NCBI RefSeq assembly: GCF_900116715.1 | Contig: NZ_FPBM01000005.1 | Span: 186,001-250,000, forward strand | From: Polaromonas sp. YR568 | GTDB lineage: Bacteria; Pseudomonadota; Gammaproteobacteria; Burkholderiales; Burkholderiaceae_C | DNA: 64,000 nt | Direction: 5' to 3' | Shown: piece by piece, positions 1 through 8,055 of the stretch | How the letters are laid out: the number at the start of each line of letters is the position of its first letter | How positions within the stretch are numbered: position 1 is the stretch's first letter | Position numbers and translations under genes: made by a program | Notes under the pieces: generated by a model | Told to the model about the DNA's origin: nothing | The model's input: the letters and a program-made list of their open reading frames with translations, nothing else | Database searches by the model: none

Positions 1-280
1 GCCGTCCATGGTGCGCGACTTCTGCATACGCGGCATCGCTGCCGTGCAGCTCGGTCTGGGCCGCAACGACCAGTTCTTCTGCTCGCAGTTCATTCTGGAG
101 GCCTACCGCAGCGCGGGCCTGCCGCTCACCGACGCCGACCCGCGCCTGATCAACCCCGGTGACCTGCTGCACATGCGGGAGGGCGATGTGCCCTCCGTCA
201 TGATTCACAAGCCGCTGAAGTACGTGGGGCACCTCAAGGCGGCCCCACTGGTGGCGGCTGCGGAGCCGCTAGGTCAATAA
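1..280 (+). CDS. C-terminal part of a YiiX/NlpC-P60-like cysteine hydrolase (5' end outside window)
   Basis: The reading frame is open from the left edge of the window to a TAA at 278-280, so the gene starts upstream; the ATG at 8 is probably internal. The visible 90 residues contain FFCSQFILEAYRSAGLPL, which resembles the catalytic-cysteine segment of the circularly permuted NlpC/P60 (YiiX/YaeF-like) family, where a Cys-Ser-Glu/Gln motif opens a helix. The catalytic histidine would lie in the missing upstream part. Such enzymes are predicted amidases or thioesterases acting on cell-wall or lipid amides. The tail is followed by a convergent lipoprotein gene. The family call rests on one motif only. 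Confidence 0.5.
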   Translation, partial: PSMVRDFCIRGIAAVQLGLGRNDQFFCSQFILEAYRSAGLPLTDADPRLINPGDLLHMREGDVPSVMIHKPLKYVGHLKAAPLVAAAEPLGQ

Positions 281-306
281 GCAGTCAAGCCGGTCAGGCC
301 GGCTGA

Positions 307-792
307 TCAGCCACCCACATGCATGGTGAACTGCGCGCCGTTGGAGAGCTTGCACTGCCCGGTGCCCATGGTGGACGAATTCATCTGGTAGCGGCAGCTG
401 ATGTAGCTGCCCCGGTTGCCCGAACCATTGGCCACGCCTTCGCGCACGGGTGAGCCCGCGATCCGTGTGGCTTCCCCGGTGAAGCTTTCACCGTTGATAT
501 TGGTGGTGAAGGTGCCGCGCCCGTTCATGTCGTTGGTCACCACCGCACCCACCATGCCGTAAACCTTCGCGGCATCGTTCGCGGGATACAGGCGTGCGGA
601 AAAAGTCGTGCTGGCAGGGATTGCCGGCGTGACATACACCGTGGAAGAAGTGACTGGCGGCTGGCCGGGCTGAACCGGCACCACATAGCAACCGGTGAGG
701 GCGGTGGCGCCCAGCACAGCGGCGGCCAAAGCCTTGCGGCCTGAAAGGGGCGCCAGGCGCGACAGGGAGAACAGGGACGAATTGATCTTCAT
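307..792 (-). CDS. Small predicted outer-membrane lipoprotein, function unknown
   Basis: A 161-residue protein with a lipoprotein signal peptide: a basic start, a hydrophobic stretch (about 20-33) and lipobox LTGC at about 32-35, then a Pro/Thr/Val-rich linker of about 25 residues. The remaining 100 residues look like a compact beta-rich domain with an internal pair of cysteines (ISCRYQ and GQCKLSNG) that could form a disulphide. I do not recognise a named family. The start ATG at 792 lies about 100 bases downstream of a 17-bp palindrome at 895-911, so expression is probably controlled through that site. No partner gene follows; the next gene is convergent. Confidence 0.7.
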   Translation of the reverse strand: MKINSSLFSLSRLAPLSGRKALAAAVLGATALTGCYVVPVQPGQPPVTSSTVYVTPAIPASTTFSARLYPANDAAKVYGMVGAVVTNDMNGRGTFTTNINGESFTGEATRIAGSPVREGVANGSGNRGSYISCRYQMNSSTMGTGQCKLSNGAQFTMHVGG

Positions 793-894
793 AAATTACC
801 CGAAGGCCCAAGCACATGCTTGTGGGGGCAGTGTGGGGCGACTTGTTCAAATAGTTTCTTTAAAAGATACAAGATCATTAGTTTCATACGATTA

Positions 895-911
895 GTATCT
901 AAATTAGATAC
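895..911. promoter_or_regulatory. Palindromic operator, copy 1
   Basis: GTATCTAAATTAGATAC; with one flanking base on each side it becomes two perfect 9-base arms around a single central base (894-912). It lies 103 bases upstream of the lipoprotein start and in an AT-rich patch. Similar palindromes occur at 5070-5086 and 8037-8053. A further GATAC half-site lies at 866-870, with 24 bases between it and the palindrome. It could equally serve the aldo/keto reductase gene that starts at 1042. Confidence 0.65.
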
Positions 912-1041
912 TTCGTTGAAAACAACGATCTTCGTGAGAAGCATCACGGCGCCGCTTAGGCCCGCGAAATAACCGACGCACAGCGCAAAGCCTCAGGCTC
1001 AGGCACCATCACGCTTCCCACCCACTTTTTCTGCCGCAAAC

Positions 1042-2049
1042 ATGACCATGCAATACCGCCGCCTCGGCAACAGCAACCTCAAAGTCTCCGTTTTGTGCCT
1101 GGGCACCATGATGTTCGGCAAGCAGACGCCGTTCGAGGAAGCCGGCCGCATCGTGGCATCGGCCCGCGAGCACGGGCTCAACTTCATCGACACGGCCGAC
1201 GTCTACAACCAGGGGCAGTCCGAGAAAGACGTGGGCAAGCTGCTGGCCGGGCAGCGGCAGCACTGGGTGCTGGCCAGCAAGCTGGGCAACCCGGTCAGTG
1301 AGAACATCAACGAGAGCCACTACTCGCGCCGCTGGATCCTGCAAGAAACCGATGCCATCCTGGCGCGGCTGCAGACCGACTACCTGGACATCCTCTACCT
1401 GCACCGCGACTACCACGAGGAAAACCTCGAAGAAGCCGTTCGCGCGCTGGGCGACTTGATACGCGCGGGCAAGCTGCGCAGTTTTGGCCTTTCCAACTTC
1501 CGCGGCTGGCGCATTGCCGAGGTGGTGCGGCTGTGCAAGGAGCTGGGCGTGCCGCAGCCGGCCGTTTGCCAGCCCTATTACAACCTGCTCAACCGCGGCC
1601 CGGAAGTCGAGATCCTGCCGGCCTGCGGCCACTACGGCATTGGCGTGGTGCCTTACAGCCCGCTGGCGCGCGGTGTGCTCACCGGTAAATACCCGCCCGG
1701 CCAGCCGCCGGCCGAAGGTACGCGCGCCGGCAGCGGCGACAAGCGCATCCTGGAGACCGAGTTCCGCGAGGAGTCATTGGTGATTGCGCAAAAGATCAAG
1801 GCACGCTGCGAAGCCAAAGGCCAGGTGCCCGGGCAGTTTGCCGCCGCCTGGGTGCTGGCCAATCCAATCGTGAGTTCGGTCATCGTCGGCCCGCGCACGC
1901 TGCCGCACCTGGAAGACGTGTATGGAGCGGTCGGCCTGGCGCTGGACAAGGACGACGAGGCCTTCATCAACGAGCTGGTAGTGCCGGGCCATGCGTCCAG
2001 CCATGGCTACAACGACCCGGGCTATCCCTTCTTCGGCCGCCCGCTTTAA
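1042..2049 (+). CDS. Aldo/keto reductase
   Basis: A 335-residue NAD(P)H-dependent oxidoreductase with a TIM-barrel fold. The four catalytic residues of the family are visible: Asp50 and Tyr55 in FIDTADVY, Lys80 in LASK and His121 in LYLHRDYH. The C-terminal cofactor region is also recognisable (VSSVIVGPRTLPHLEDV). Length and motifs match the Tas/YajO/potassium-channel-beta-like subgroup that reduces aldehydes and ketones in the cytoplasm; the substrate cannot be told. ATG codons at 1042 and 1048 are both possible starts and neither has a strong ribosome-binding site. The gene is single and convergent with the zinc-ribbon gene after it. Confidence 0.9.
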   Translation: MTMQYRRLGNSNLKVSVLCLGTMMFGKQTPFEEAGRIVASAREHGLNFIDTADVYNQGQSEKDVGKLLAGQRQHWVLASKLGNPVSENINESHYSRRWILQETDAILARLQTDYLDILYLHRDYHEENLEEAVRALGDLIRAGKLRSFGLSNFRGWRIAEVVRLCKELGVPQPAVCQPYYNLLNRGPEVEILPACGHYGIGVVPYSPLARGVLTGKYPPGQPPAEGTRAGSGDKRILETEFREESLVIAQKIKARCEAKGQVPGQFAAAWVLANPIVSSVIVGPRTLPHLEDVYGAVGLALDKDDEAFINELVVPGHASSHGYNDPGYPFFGRPL

Positions 2050-2059
2050 CTACGAGCCT

Positions 2060-3142
2060 CTAGAGCGCGGGCGCTTCGTCGGCGCCCGTCTGCGGCAGCT
2101 TGAGTTTTTTGTCTGCCGTGGTGCCGCAGGCGTGGCAAAACTTGGCAAAGGCGCTCTTGCGGGTCGTGCATTTGAAGCAGTGGTCAAACAAGCCGATGCC
2201 GCAGTGTGGGCAAAAATCGATCTCGGTGTTCTTCAGGTCCACCGCCCGCTCGCAACCGGGGCACACGCCTTTTGACAAACGCGTCAGCGCCGTGTCGTAG
2301 CTGAGCTCTTCGCGGCGCTGCGCGTCCGGCAGTTGCTCGGCCAGCTTCTGCTTTTCCAGGTAGCGGTTCAGCGAAATGATGGCCTGTCGGCCCACCAGCG
2401 CGGTGACGATGATGCCGACGATGTAACGCACATAACCGCCGTAGCTGGGCAGGTAGGGCACGAGCTCGACAAAAAATGCAAACACCGCAAAAAGGATAAA
2501 GCCCCACACAAAAGGCCAATAGGTTCCCTTGCGCTTTTTGGCAAACAGCCAGCCGGCTGCCACCAGCAAAGGAAGGGTCAGCGCAAGGCGGTACAGAAAG
2601 ACACGCAGCTCCACGCGCCGGTATTCGGCATTGAGTTGCTGCTGGGCCACTTCTTCCATTTCGGCCAGCTTGCGGCGTTCACGTGCCGCGCCCTGGCGCG
2701 CATCCAGCGCGGCCTGCTGCTGCGCCTCCACCGCGACGCCCGCCGCACGCTCCCTGTCTTTCAGGCCATCCAGCGCCCGCGTGCGCGACAGCAGCTCGGT
2801 GTCCTGCTCGGCCTGCTGCGTGGCACGCCGTGTGGACAGCCAGTTGTCAAAAGTCTCGCGCGCCGCGGCCGAGTCCGCCTGGGCCGCACGGCGCTTGAGC
2901 TGTGCCTGCTCCAGCGCGGTCTGGGCGTCCTGCTCGGCCCGCTCCGCCGTCCTGATGGCATTGCGCGCCGCATTGCTGGCGGCGGCGTCCATGTAGTCGT
3001 CGAGTGAGAGCTGCTTTTCGACCTTGGGCAAATCGCCCACAACAGTGCCGCCCAGGCCGATCAGAAAGCCGGCAAACACCAGGGCCACCAGCCAGAGGCC
3101 GCGGTGCATCCATTTTTCCGTCAATCGCAAAGTGTTGGCCAT
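2060..3142 (-). CDS. Membrane protein with coiled coil and two C-terminal zinc ribbons
   Basis: A 360-residue protein. A first membrane helix (about 15-35) is followed by a long Ala/Glu/Arg-rich coiled coil (about 50-175), then three closely spaced hydrophobic helices (about 181-200, 208-230, 236-253). The C-terminus carries two CxxC...CxxC zinc ribbons: Cys294/297/311/314 and Cys322/325/336/339. This layout suggests an inner-membrane protein with a periplasmic or cytoplasmic stalk and a metal-binding cytoplasmic tail; no named family is recognised. It is the last gene of a minus-strand operon that starts at 4974, 31 bases after the DUF2145 gene. Function unknown. Confidence 0.75.
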   Translation of the reverse strand: MANTLRLTEKWMHRGLWLVALVFAGFLIGLGGTVVGDLPKVEKQLSLDDYMDAAASNAARNAIRTAERAEQDAQTALEQAQLKRRAAQADSAAARETFDNWLSTRRATQQAEQDTELLSRTRALDGLKDRERAAGVAVEAQQQAALDARQGAARERRKLAEMEEVAQQQLNAEYRRVELRVFLYRLALTLPLLVAAGWLFAKKRKGTYWPFVWGFILFAVFAFFVELVPYLPSYGGYVRYIVGIIVTALVGRQAIISLNRYLEKQKLAEQLPDAQRREELSYDTALTRLSKGVCPGCERAVDLKNTEIDFCPHCGIGLFDHCFKCTTRKSAFAKFCHACGTTADKKLKLPQTGADEAPAL

Positions 3143-3173
3143 GGTTATCTCCGTTTCCTGAAAAACAAGCTTC

Positions 3174-3986
3174 TCACAGTTTGACGACGGTCACGGGCTT
3201 GCCGTCCGTCATCCGTGCGCGTTGCAGCCAGTCAAACACCGAATCTACCGTGACGGTCTCAATGCGGTCCGAAAACCGCTTTTCATTCGGATGGTCATCA
3301 AACGCCACATTCGCCGCCGTCATGCGCCCGCCCAGCCGGGTCAAGGGGCCCAGCTTCAGCGTAGTGGGCTCATAGCCCTTGAACTTCAACCAGGCCTGGG
3401 CTTGCAGCCGCGCGTTCACACCCGGCTCCATCGCGGCCGCCATGGTTTCAATCGCCCACTGATTGGATTGCTGGTATTTGGTGCCCCAGGCATAACTCAC
3501 GATGCTGTAGTGCTTTTCATGCAGGGCCGTGACCCGGCCGCGGTCCTGCAGCAACACCAGCAGCCTGGCCTGCATCTCCGGCGACGGCGCGACCCAGGCC
3601 GCTTCATAGCGCCACAGGTCGTCGAGGAAGAACTCGCCCAGCCCCTGCCGGTAGACCGCCGCCTCGCTGGTGCCGCAGGTGTTGAGCTTGTGCACCACAC
3701 GCCAGGTCATCCCGCCCTGGCCGTCGGGCAGCTGGTAGGCCAGGCCCAGGTGCGAATAACGCACGCCGTACTTGCCCAGGTCCTGACCGGCCCGCGCCAG
3801 TATCACGACTTTTTCGCCGCTGGCATTGAGCGAAGCCAGCGTCTTCTCGGCCAGCGTCATGCCGCGCTCCACCGTTTGCGGTGTGGTCTTGCGGGCTTCG
3901 CAGGAGCGGCCGGCATGGGCCGCCGGCGCCGCAGCGGCAAACACTGCGGCCAGCAGCAAAGGCAAAAGAGGTTTAAGGAATTTCAT
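3174..3986 (-). CDS. DUF2145 family exported protein
   Basis: A 270-residue protein with a clear Sec signal peptide ending in AHA at about residue 25. The mature part contains RYSHLGLAYQLPDG, WRVVHKLNTCGT and GLGEFFLDDLWRYEAAW, which I recognise as characteristic of DUF2145 proteins of proteobacteria. The pattern of conserved Ser/His, Cys and Asp resembles the permuted NlpC/P60-like hydrolases (YiiX-like), so a periplasmic amidase or thioesterase activity is possible but is inference. It is third in an operon with a YiaA-like membrane protein, a small exported protein and a zinc-ribbon membrane protein. Confidence 0.8.
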   Translation of the reverse strand: MKFLKPLLPLLLAAVFAAAAPAAHAGRSCEARKTTPQTVERGMTLAEKTLASLNASGEKVVILARAGQDLGKYGVRYSHLGLAYQLPDGQGGMTWRVVHKLNTCGTSEAAVYRQGLGEFFLDDLWRYEAAWVAPSPEMQARLLVLLQDRGRVTALHEKHYSIVSYAWGTKYQQSNQWAIETMAAAMEPGVNARLQAQAWLKFKGYEPTTLKLGPLTRLGGRMTAANVAFDDHPNEKRFSDRIETVTVDSVFDWLQRARMTDGKPVTVVKL

Positions 3987-4020
3987 GGTGCGTCTGTGCT
4001 TTATTCAGGAACTCGGGTGA

Positions 4021-4482
4021 TCACTGGGTCAGCCGCTCGTTGTGCAACAAGGCGCGGCCCAGCGCGTTCGGGATGAAGGCGATGGCCTCGCCGGCCGCGG
4101 ACAGCACCACACCCGCGCCCACCACGCTGACCACCACGGCCGTTCCCGCCACCATGGACACGCCGGCAACGCCTTTACCAATCACTTCAACGCTGACGCG
4201 GGCGCCGTCTGAAGCCCGCTCCAGCACGTACACCGTTCCACGGGCCGTGCTTTCCACGGTCTTGACCACCAGCACCGTGCCGGCGGTAGACAGAATCAGC
4301 GGCGCCGCCACCACGGAGCCTGCGACGGCGCTGGCGCCCACGACCACAGAGGCCACAGGCAGGGCCGAGACAGCGCTCAAGGCAGAGGCTTCCGACTGGG
4401 CCCTGGCGCCCAATGAGGTTCCAGCCAGCGTGAGTGCGGCGCATGCGGCGATCAGATAGGTAGCGAATCGGTTCTTCATCAT
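4021..4482 (-). CDS. Small exported Ala/Val-rich protein
   Basis: A 153-residue protein starting with MMKNR, followed by a signal peptide (hydrophobic core AACAALTLAGTSLG, likely cleavage near ARAQ). The mature part is dominated by Ala, Val, Ser and Gly, with two hydrophobic stretches (about 45-70 and 105-135) that could be membrane segments or a glycine-zipper-like region. The family is not recognised. The gene has 24 bases to the preceding yiaA-like gene and 34 to the following DUF2145 gene, so all are probably co-transcribed. It may be a partner of the DUF2145 protein, judging only from the tight linkage. Confidence 0.65.
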   Translation of the reverse strand: MMKNRFATYLIAACAALTLAGTSLGARAQSEASALSAVSALPVASVVVGASAVAGSVVAAPLILSTAGTVLVVKTVESTARGTVYVLERASDGARVSVEVIGKGVAGVSMVAGTAVVVSVVGAGVVLSAAGEAIAFIPNALGRALLHNERLTQ

Positions 4483-4506
4483 GTACTCCTGTGTTCGTGT
4501 GTCGGT

Positions 4507-4974
4507 TTATTCGCTGGCGATGTTGCTGCGCGATGCGCGGCCGGCCAGGCGGGCTTCACTCAGGTCGGCTTCATGGCGGTCACGCAGCGTCTTGGCCAGG
4601 GTAAAGCTGCAGGTGATCAGGTAGAGCCAGCTCACGCCCAGGAAAGCCTTGTAGGTTTCATTGACCTCCATGCGCCACAAACCCCAGCCCGTCAGCGACA
4701 TCGCCAGAAAGAAGCCGCCCCACACCACCAGCTTGAACATCGGGGTGTCGACCAGCCGGCCTTCGGCGCGGCTTTGCTCCTGGTCACGCACATACTTGGC
4801 CAGCACAAAGGCGGCCGACAGGCAGAAGAAATAACCCATGACCATGAAGGCGCGGTCCAGGTCCTTGCCAGGCAGGTAAGACAAGCCCACGGCGCAAAGA
4901 AAAACAGCAATCAGGAACGAAGCCCAGACCTGGACTTGCCAGGGTTTGGAATCACGGTGTATCAGCGTCTGCAT
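4507..4974 (-). CDS. YiaA/YiaB-like inner-membrane protein
   Basis: A 155-residue protein with four predicted membrane helices arranged as two repeats (about 15-33 and 43-60; 81-100 and 110-128). Each repeat ends in a similar motif, AKYVRDQ at 59-65 and AKTLRDR at 127-133, the hallmark of the YiaAB two-helix domain. Family members are small inner-membrane proteins of unknown function. This is the first gene of a four-gene minus-strand operon. A palindromic operator (5070-5086) lies 96 bases upstream of its ATG. Confidence 0.8.
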   Translation of the reverse strand: MQTLIHRDSKPWQVQVWASFLIAVFLCAVGLSYLPGKDLDRAFMVMGYFFCLSAAFVLAKYVRDQEQSRAEGRLVDTPMFKLVVWGGFFLAMSLTGWGLWRMEVNETYKAFLGVSWLYLITCSFTLAKTLRDRHEADLSEARLAGRASRSNIASE

Positions 4975-5069
4975 AAAAACCTTTGAGGTTGTTGAGGAGC
5001 CCCTAATGTGCGCGCAGGCCCCTCAAAATCATGCAAATAGCGATACAGTTTCCCGAAAATGCCTCCTAG

Positions 5070-5086
5070 GTATCAAATTTCGATAC
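5070..5086. promoter_or_regulatory. Palindromic operator, copy 2
   Basis: GTATCAAATTTCGATAC; perfect 7-base arms AGGTATC and GATACCT when extended to 5068-5088, overlapping the stop codon of the MFS-acyltransferase gene. It matches 12 of 17 positions of the copy at 8037-8053. A second GATAC half-site at 5042-5046 has 23 bases between it and the palindrome, nearly the spacing (24) seen at copy 1. The position, 96 bases upstream of the yiaA-like start, suggests control of that operon. Confidence 0.65.
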
Positions 5087-5087
5087 C

Positions 5088-7037
5088 TCAGGCCGTCATC
5101 AAGGCGGCCACGCGGTCGCGCAAAGCCTCAGGCTGCACCTCGGCCGCGGCCAGGGCAGGCCCGGCATTCAGGCCCACCCGGCTGAAGGCACCACGGCGGA
5201 AGGGCTTGACCATGGCATTGCCTTTTTCCACGCGGCTGAAGAAGGAGCCCCAGAGATTAGTCAGCGCCATCGGGATCACCGGCACCTGCAGTCCGTCGCG
5301 CTCGGCGTTTTCCAGGATCTTCATGATGCCGCCCTTGAAAGCTTGCAGCTCACCGTTTTTGGTGATGCCGCCTTCGGGGAAGATCGCCAGCAGGTCGCCG
5401 TCGCGCAGCACCTTGGCGGCTGCCTCGAAGGCCGCTTCGTACAGCGCCGGATCTTCGGTGCGCGGCGCGATCGGGATCGCCTTGGCCAGGCGGAACAACC
5501 AGCCCAGCACCGGCATTTTGAAGATGCGGTGGTCCATCACGAAATAGATGGGGCGCGGGCTGGCCGCCATCAGCAGCACCGGGTCGACAAAGCTCACATG
5601 GTTGCAGGTCAGCACGGCCGCGCCTTGCGCCGGAATGTTCTCGTCGCCGGTGATCTTGAAGCGGTAGACCAGGCGAGAGGCGATCAGCGCGATGAAGCGC
5701 AGCAGGTACTCGGGCACCAGCATGAAGATATAGAACGCCACCACCGCATTGGCCAGACCCACGAACAGAAATATCTGCGGGATGCTGAAGTTGGCCTTGA
5801 GCAGCGCGCCGGCCAGGATGGCGCTGACGATCATGAACAGCGCATTGAGAATGTTGTTGGCCGCGATGATGCGCGCCCGGTGCGTGGGCTGGCTGCGCAG
5901 CTGGATGAGCGCATACATGGGCACGCTGTACAAACCGGCGAAAAGACTGAGCAGCGCCAGGTCAATCATCACGCGCCAGTGCGCATGCTGCGACATGAAG
6001 TCGCCCACACTCATGATGGACACGGCAGGCAACCCGCGCGACGCAAAGTAGAGATCGATCGCGAACACGCTCATGCCGATCGCACCCACGGGCACCAGGC
6101 CGATCTCCACATGGCGCTTGCTGAGCACTTCGCACAGCAGCGAGCCTGTGGCGATGCCGATGGAGAACACCACCAGCAACAGCGACGCCACCTGCTCATT
6201 GCCGTGCAGCACTTCCTTGGCAAAACTCGGGAACTGGCTCAAAAATACCGCGCCGAAAAACCACATCCAGCTGATGCCCAGCATGGAGCGGAACACCACC
6301 GTGTTCTCTTTGGCGAGCTTGAGGTTGCGCCAGGTTTCCGTCACCGGGTTCCAGTTGATCTTGAGCCCGGGGTCGGTCGCCGGCGTGAGCGGAATGAACT
6401 GCGAGACCAGCCGGCCGACCAGCGCCAGGGCCACGCAGGCAATGGCCACATAGTCGGGCCCGACCTGGGGCACGGCCACCATCAGCCCACCTACAACCTG
6501 GCCCAGCAGGATGGCCACAAAAGTGCCCATCTCGACCATGCCGTTGCCGCCGGTCAGCTCGCGCTCGTTCAGCGCCTGCGGCAGGTAGGCGAATTTGACC
6601 GGGCCGAAGATGGTGGAATGCAGGCCCATCAGAAAGGTGCAGCCCAACAACACGGGCACCTGCACATTCGGATTGCTGCTCATGAAGCCGGCCGCGGCGA
6701 TCAGCATGATCACCACTTCCAGGTTTTTCACAAAGCGGATCACGCGCGTTTTTTCGAACTTGTCGGTCACCTGCCCGCTGGTGGCGGAGAACAGCAAAAA
6801 CGGCAAGATGAACAACGCACCGATCGCCAGCCCGGCCAGCGCCGGTGGCAGCCAGCTCACGCTGAGCTGGTAAGTCACCATCACGGTGAAGGCAAACTTG
6901 AAGAGGTTGTCGTTGGCCGCGCCGGAGAACTGCGTCCAGAAGAAAGGTGCGAAGCGGCGCTGCTTGAGCAACGCAAACTGGTTCGGATGCCCGTGAACAG
7001 GCGGTGGCGACACCGGTACGGCCTTATCAACACTCAT
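5088..7037 (-). CDS. MFS transporter fused to a PlsC-type acyltransferase
   Basis: A 649-residue fusion. Residues about 25-445 form a 12-helix major facilitator domain resembling the lysophospholipid flippase LplT. Residues about 455-649 form a glycerophospholipid acyltransferase domain with the catalytic NHVSFVD motif (His480, Asp485) and the FPEGG substrate motif (553-557). The same pair of domains occurs in Aas-type proteins, which flip lysophospholipids inward and re-acylate them; here the acyl-ACP synthetase domain is absent, so the acyl donor must be supplied ready-activated. Start codon ATG overlaps the stop of the upstream ceramidase-like gene by four bases (7034-7037), indicating translational coupling and a joint lipid-remodelling role. 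Confidence 0.88.
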   Translation of the reverse strand: MSVDKAVPVSPPPVHGHPNQFALLKQRRFAPFFWTQFSGAANDNLFKFAFTVMVTYQLSVSWLPPALAGLAIGALFILPFLLFSATSGQVTDKFEKTRVIRFVKNLEVVIMLIAAAGFMSSNPNVQVPVLLGCTFLMGLHSTIFGPVKFAYLPQALNERELTGGNGMVEMGTFVAILLGQVVGGLMVAVPQVGPDYVAIACVALALVGRLVSQFIPLTPATDPGLKINWNPVTETWRNLKLAKENTVVFRSMLGISWMWFFGAVFLSQFPSFAKEVLHGNEQVASLLLVVFSIGIATGSLLCEVLSKRHVEIGLVPVGAIGMSVFAIDLYFASRGLPAVSIMSVGDFMSQHAHWRVMIDLALLSLFAGLYSVPMYALIQLRSQPTHRARIIAANNILNALFMIVSAILAGALLKANFSIPQIFLFVGLANAVVAFYIFMLVPEYLLRFIALIASRLVYRFKITGDENIPAQGAAVLTCNHVSFVDPVLLMAASPRPIYFVMDHRIFKMPVLGWLFRLAKAIPIAPRTEDPALYEAAFEAAAKVLRDGDLLAIFPEGGITKNGELQAFKGGIMKILENAERDGLQVPVIPMALTNLWGSFFSRVEKGNAMVKPFRRGAFSRVGLNAGPALAAAEVQPEALRDRVAALMTA

Positions 7038-7942
7038 GCTTGACCCCTCATTTCAGTTGTTGTGCGGCGGGCTTTGGCTAAACGGCCTGCCTGCTCTCTT
7101 GTGGATGGTGCAGTGGATTCTGCCTTGATTTTCCGCGTAGCCAGAAGCGCCGACACCACGGGCCAGGCAGCGAAGCTCGCCACCACATGTTTGAGGCTGT
7201 GGCCCGACACGAGCTGGCCCGTCCATTCATAGACCGCATGGTCGCCCAGCTCCAGCAGCTTGGCCAGCGCGTAGATTGCAATCAGCAGCCCCCAGCGGAC
7301 CGGCAGTCCCTGTGCCTGGGCAGGCCGCATGAAGGCGCGGCCCAGAATCAGCGCCATGCCGCCAAACTGCAGCACCGCCCACGGCAGCACATTGCCCGTC
7401 ACTGACCATTCATGCACCGACAGCGGCCCCAGTACCAACACCGTCACAGCCAGCACCAGGCCGGCGCGGGTGCTGACGGCCTGCATCACCGCCAGGCCCA
7501 GCAAGCCGGCAAAAGCCAGCACCATGCCGGTACGGTCCCAGACCAGACCCACATCGTCAGGCTGCAGGTGGTAGGCCGCGGACACCGCCGCCGTCACCCA
7601 CAGGCCGCCAAAAAAGAGCGCCGCCATGGCCGCAGCCGCACTGCTGACGGCCCGCACACGCACCGCACGCAGCAGCGCCCACACACCCACCATGCCCCAC
7701 AGCGCAAACGGCAGGTTGCTGATGACATCCATCGCGTGCGGCAACGCGCCCCAGGCGCGCTGGTCGGCGAAGTCGTGATAGTGCCCAGGCTGCGCCACCG
7801 AAGGCCCCAGCAGCGCGGCGGCCAGCAGCAACAGCAGCACGCCGGCCAGCGCCCATTCACGGCGTTGTGTGAGCACACGCGGCCGGATGCGCCAGGGGAG
7901 CGGTTCGACCCGGCGGTGAACGGGGGTGGGGGTGGTTTGCAT
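7034..7942 (-). CDS. Ceramidase-like seven-helix membrane hydrolase (CREST superfamily)
   Basis: A 302-residue polytopic membrane protein. The motifs of alkaline-ceramidase-like (CREST) proteins are visible: DVISNLPFALWG (72-83), SAAYH with His125, WDRTGM (135-140), and GHSLKH with His248 and His252. The histidines and Asp136 would bind zinc. Such proteins hydrolyse amide bonds of lipids; the bacterial substrate is not known and ceramide itself is unlikely unless sphingolipids are made. Translation is coupled to the downstream MFS-acyltransferase gene (four-base overlap). It diverges from the XRE regulator gene, with the palindrome at 8037-8053 between them. Confidence 0.8.
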   Translation of the reverse strand: MQTTPTPVHRRVEPLPWRIRPRVLTQRREWALAGVLLLLLAAALLGPSVAQPGHYHDFADQRAWGALPHAMDVISNLPFALWGMVGVWALLRAVRVRAVSSAAAAMAALFFGGLWVTAAVSAAYHLQPDDVGLVWDRTGMVLAFAGLLGLAVMQAVSTRAGLVLAVTVLVLGPLSVHEWSVTGNVLPWAVLQFGGMALILGRAFMRPAQAQGLPVRWGLLIAIYALAKLLELGDHAVYEWTGQLVSGHSLKHVVASFAAWPVVSALLATRKIKAESTAPSTREQAGRLAKARRTTTEMRGQA

Positions 7943-8036
7943 GCGGAGCTCCTTGGGTTAAGTAGGTCGCACTGTGCCGGTCGGGAAAGTCACCAGGCAT
8001 CAAAATTCAACGCGGTGGCGGCCATTCAAACCCAAA

Positions 8037-8053
8037 GTATTGATAATCGATAC
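8037..8053. promoter_or_regulatory. Palindromic operator, copy 3
   Basis: GTATTGATAATCGATAC, an imperfect palindrome sharing its outer GTAT...ATAC and 12 of 17 positions with the copy at 5070-5086. It ends two bases before the ATG of the XRE regulator and lies about 95 bases upstream of the divergent ceramidase-like gene. This is a position for autorepression and for control of the divergent operon. Confidence 0.65.
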
Positions 8054-8055
8054 CC

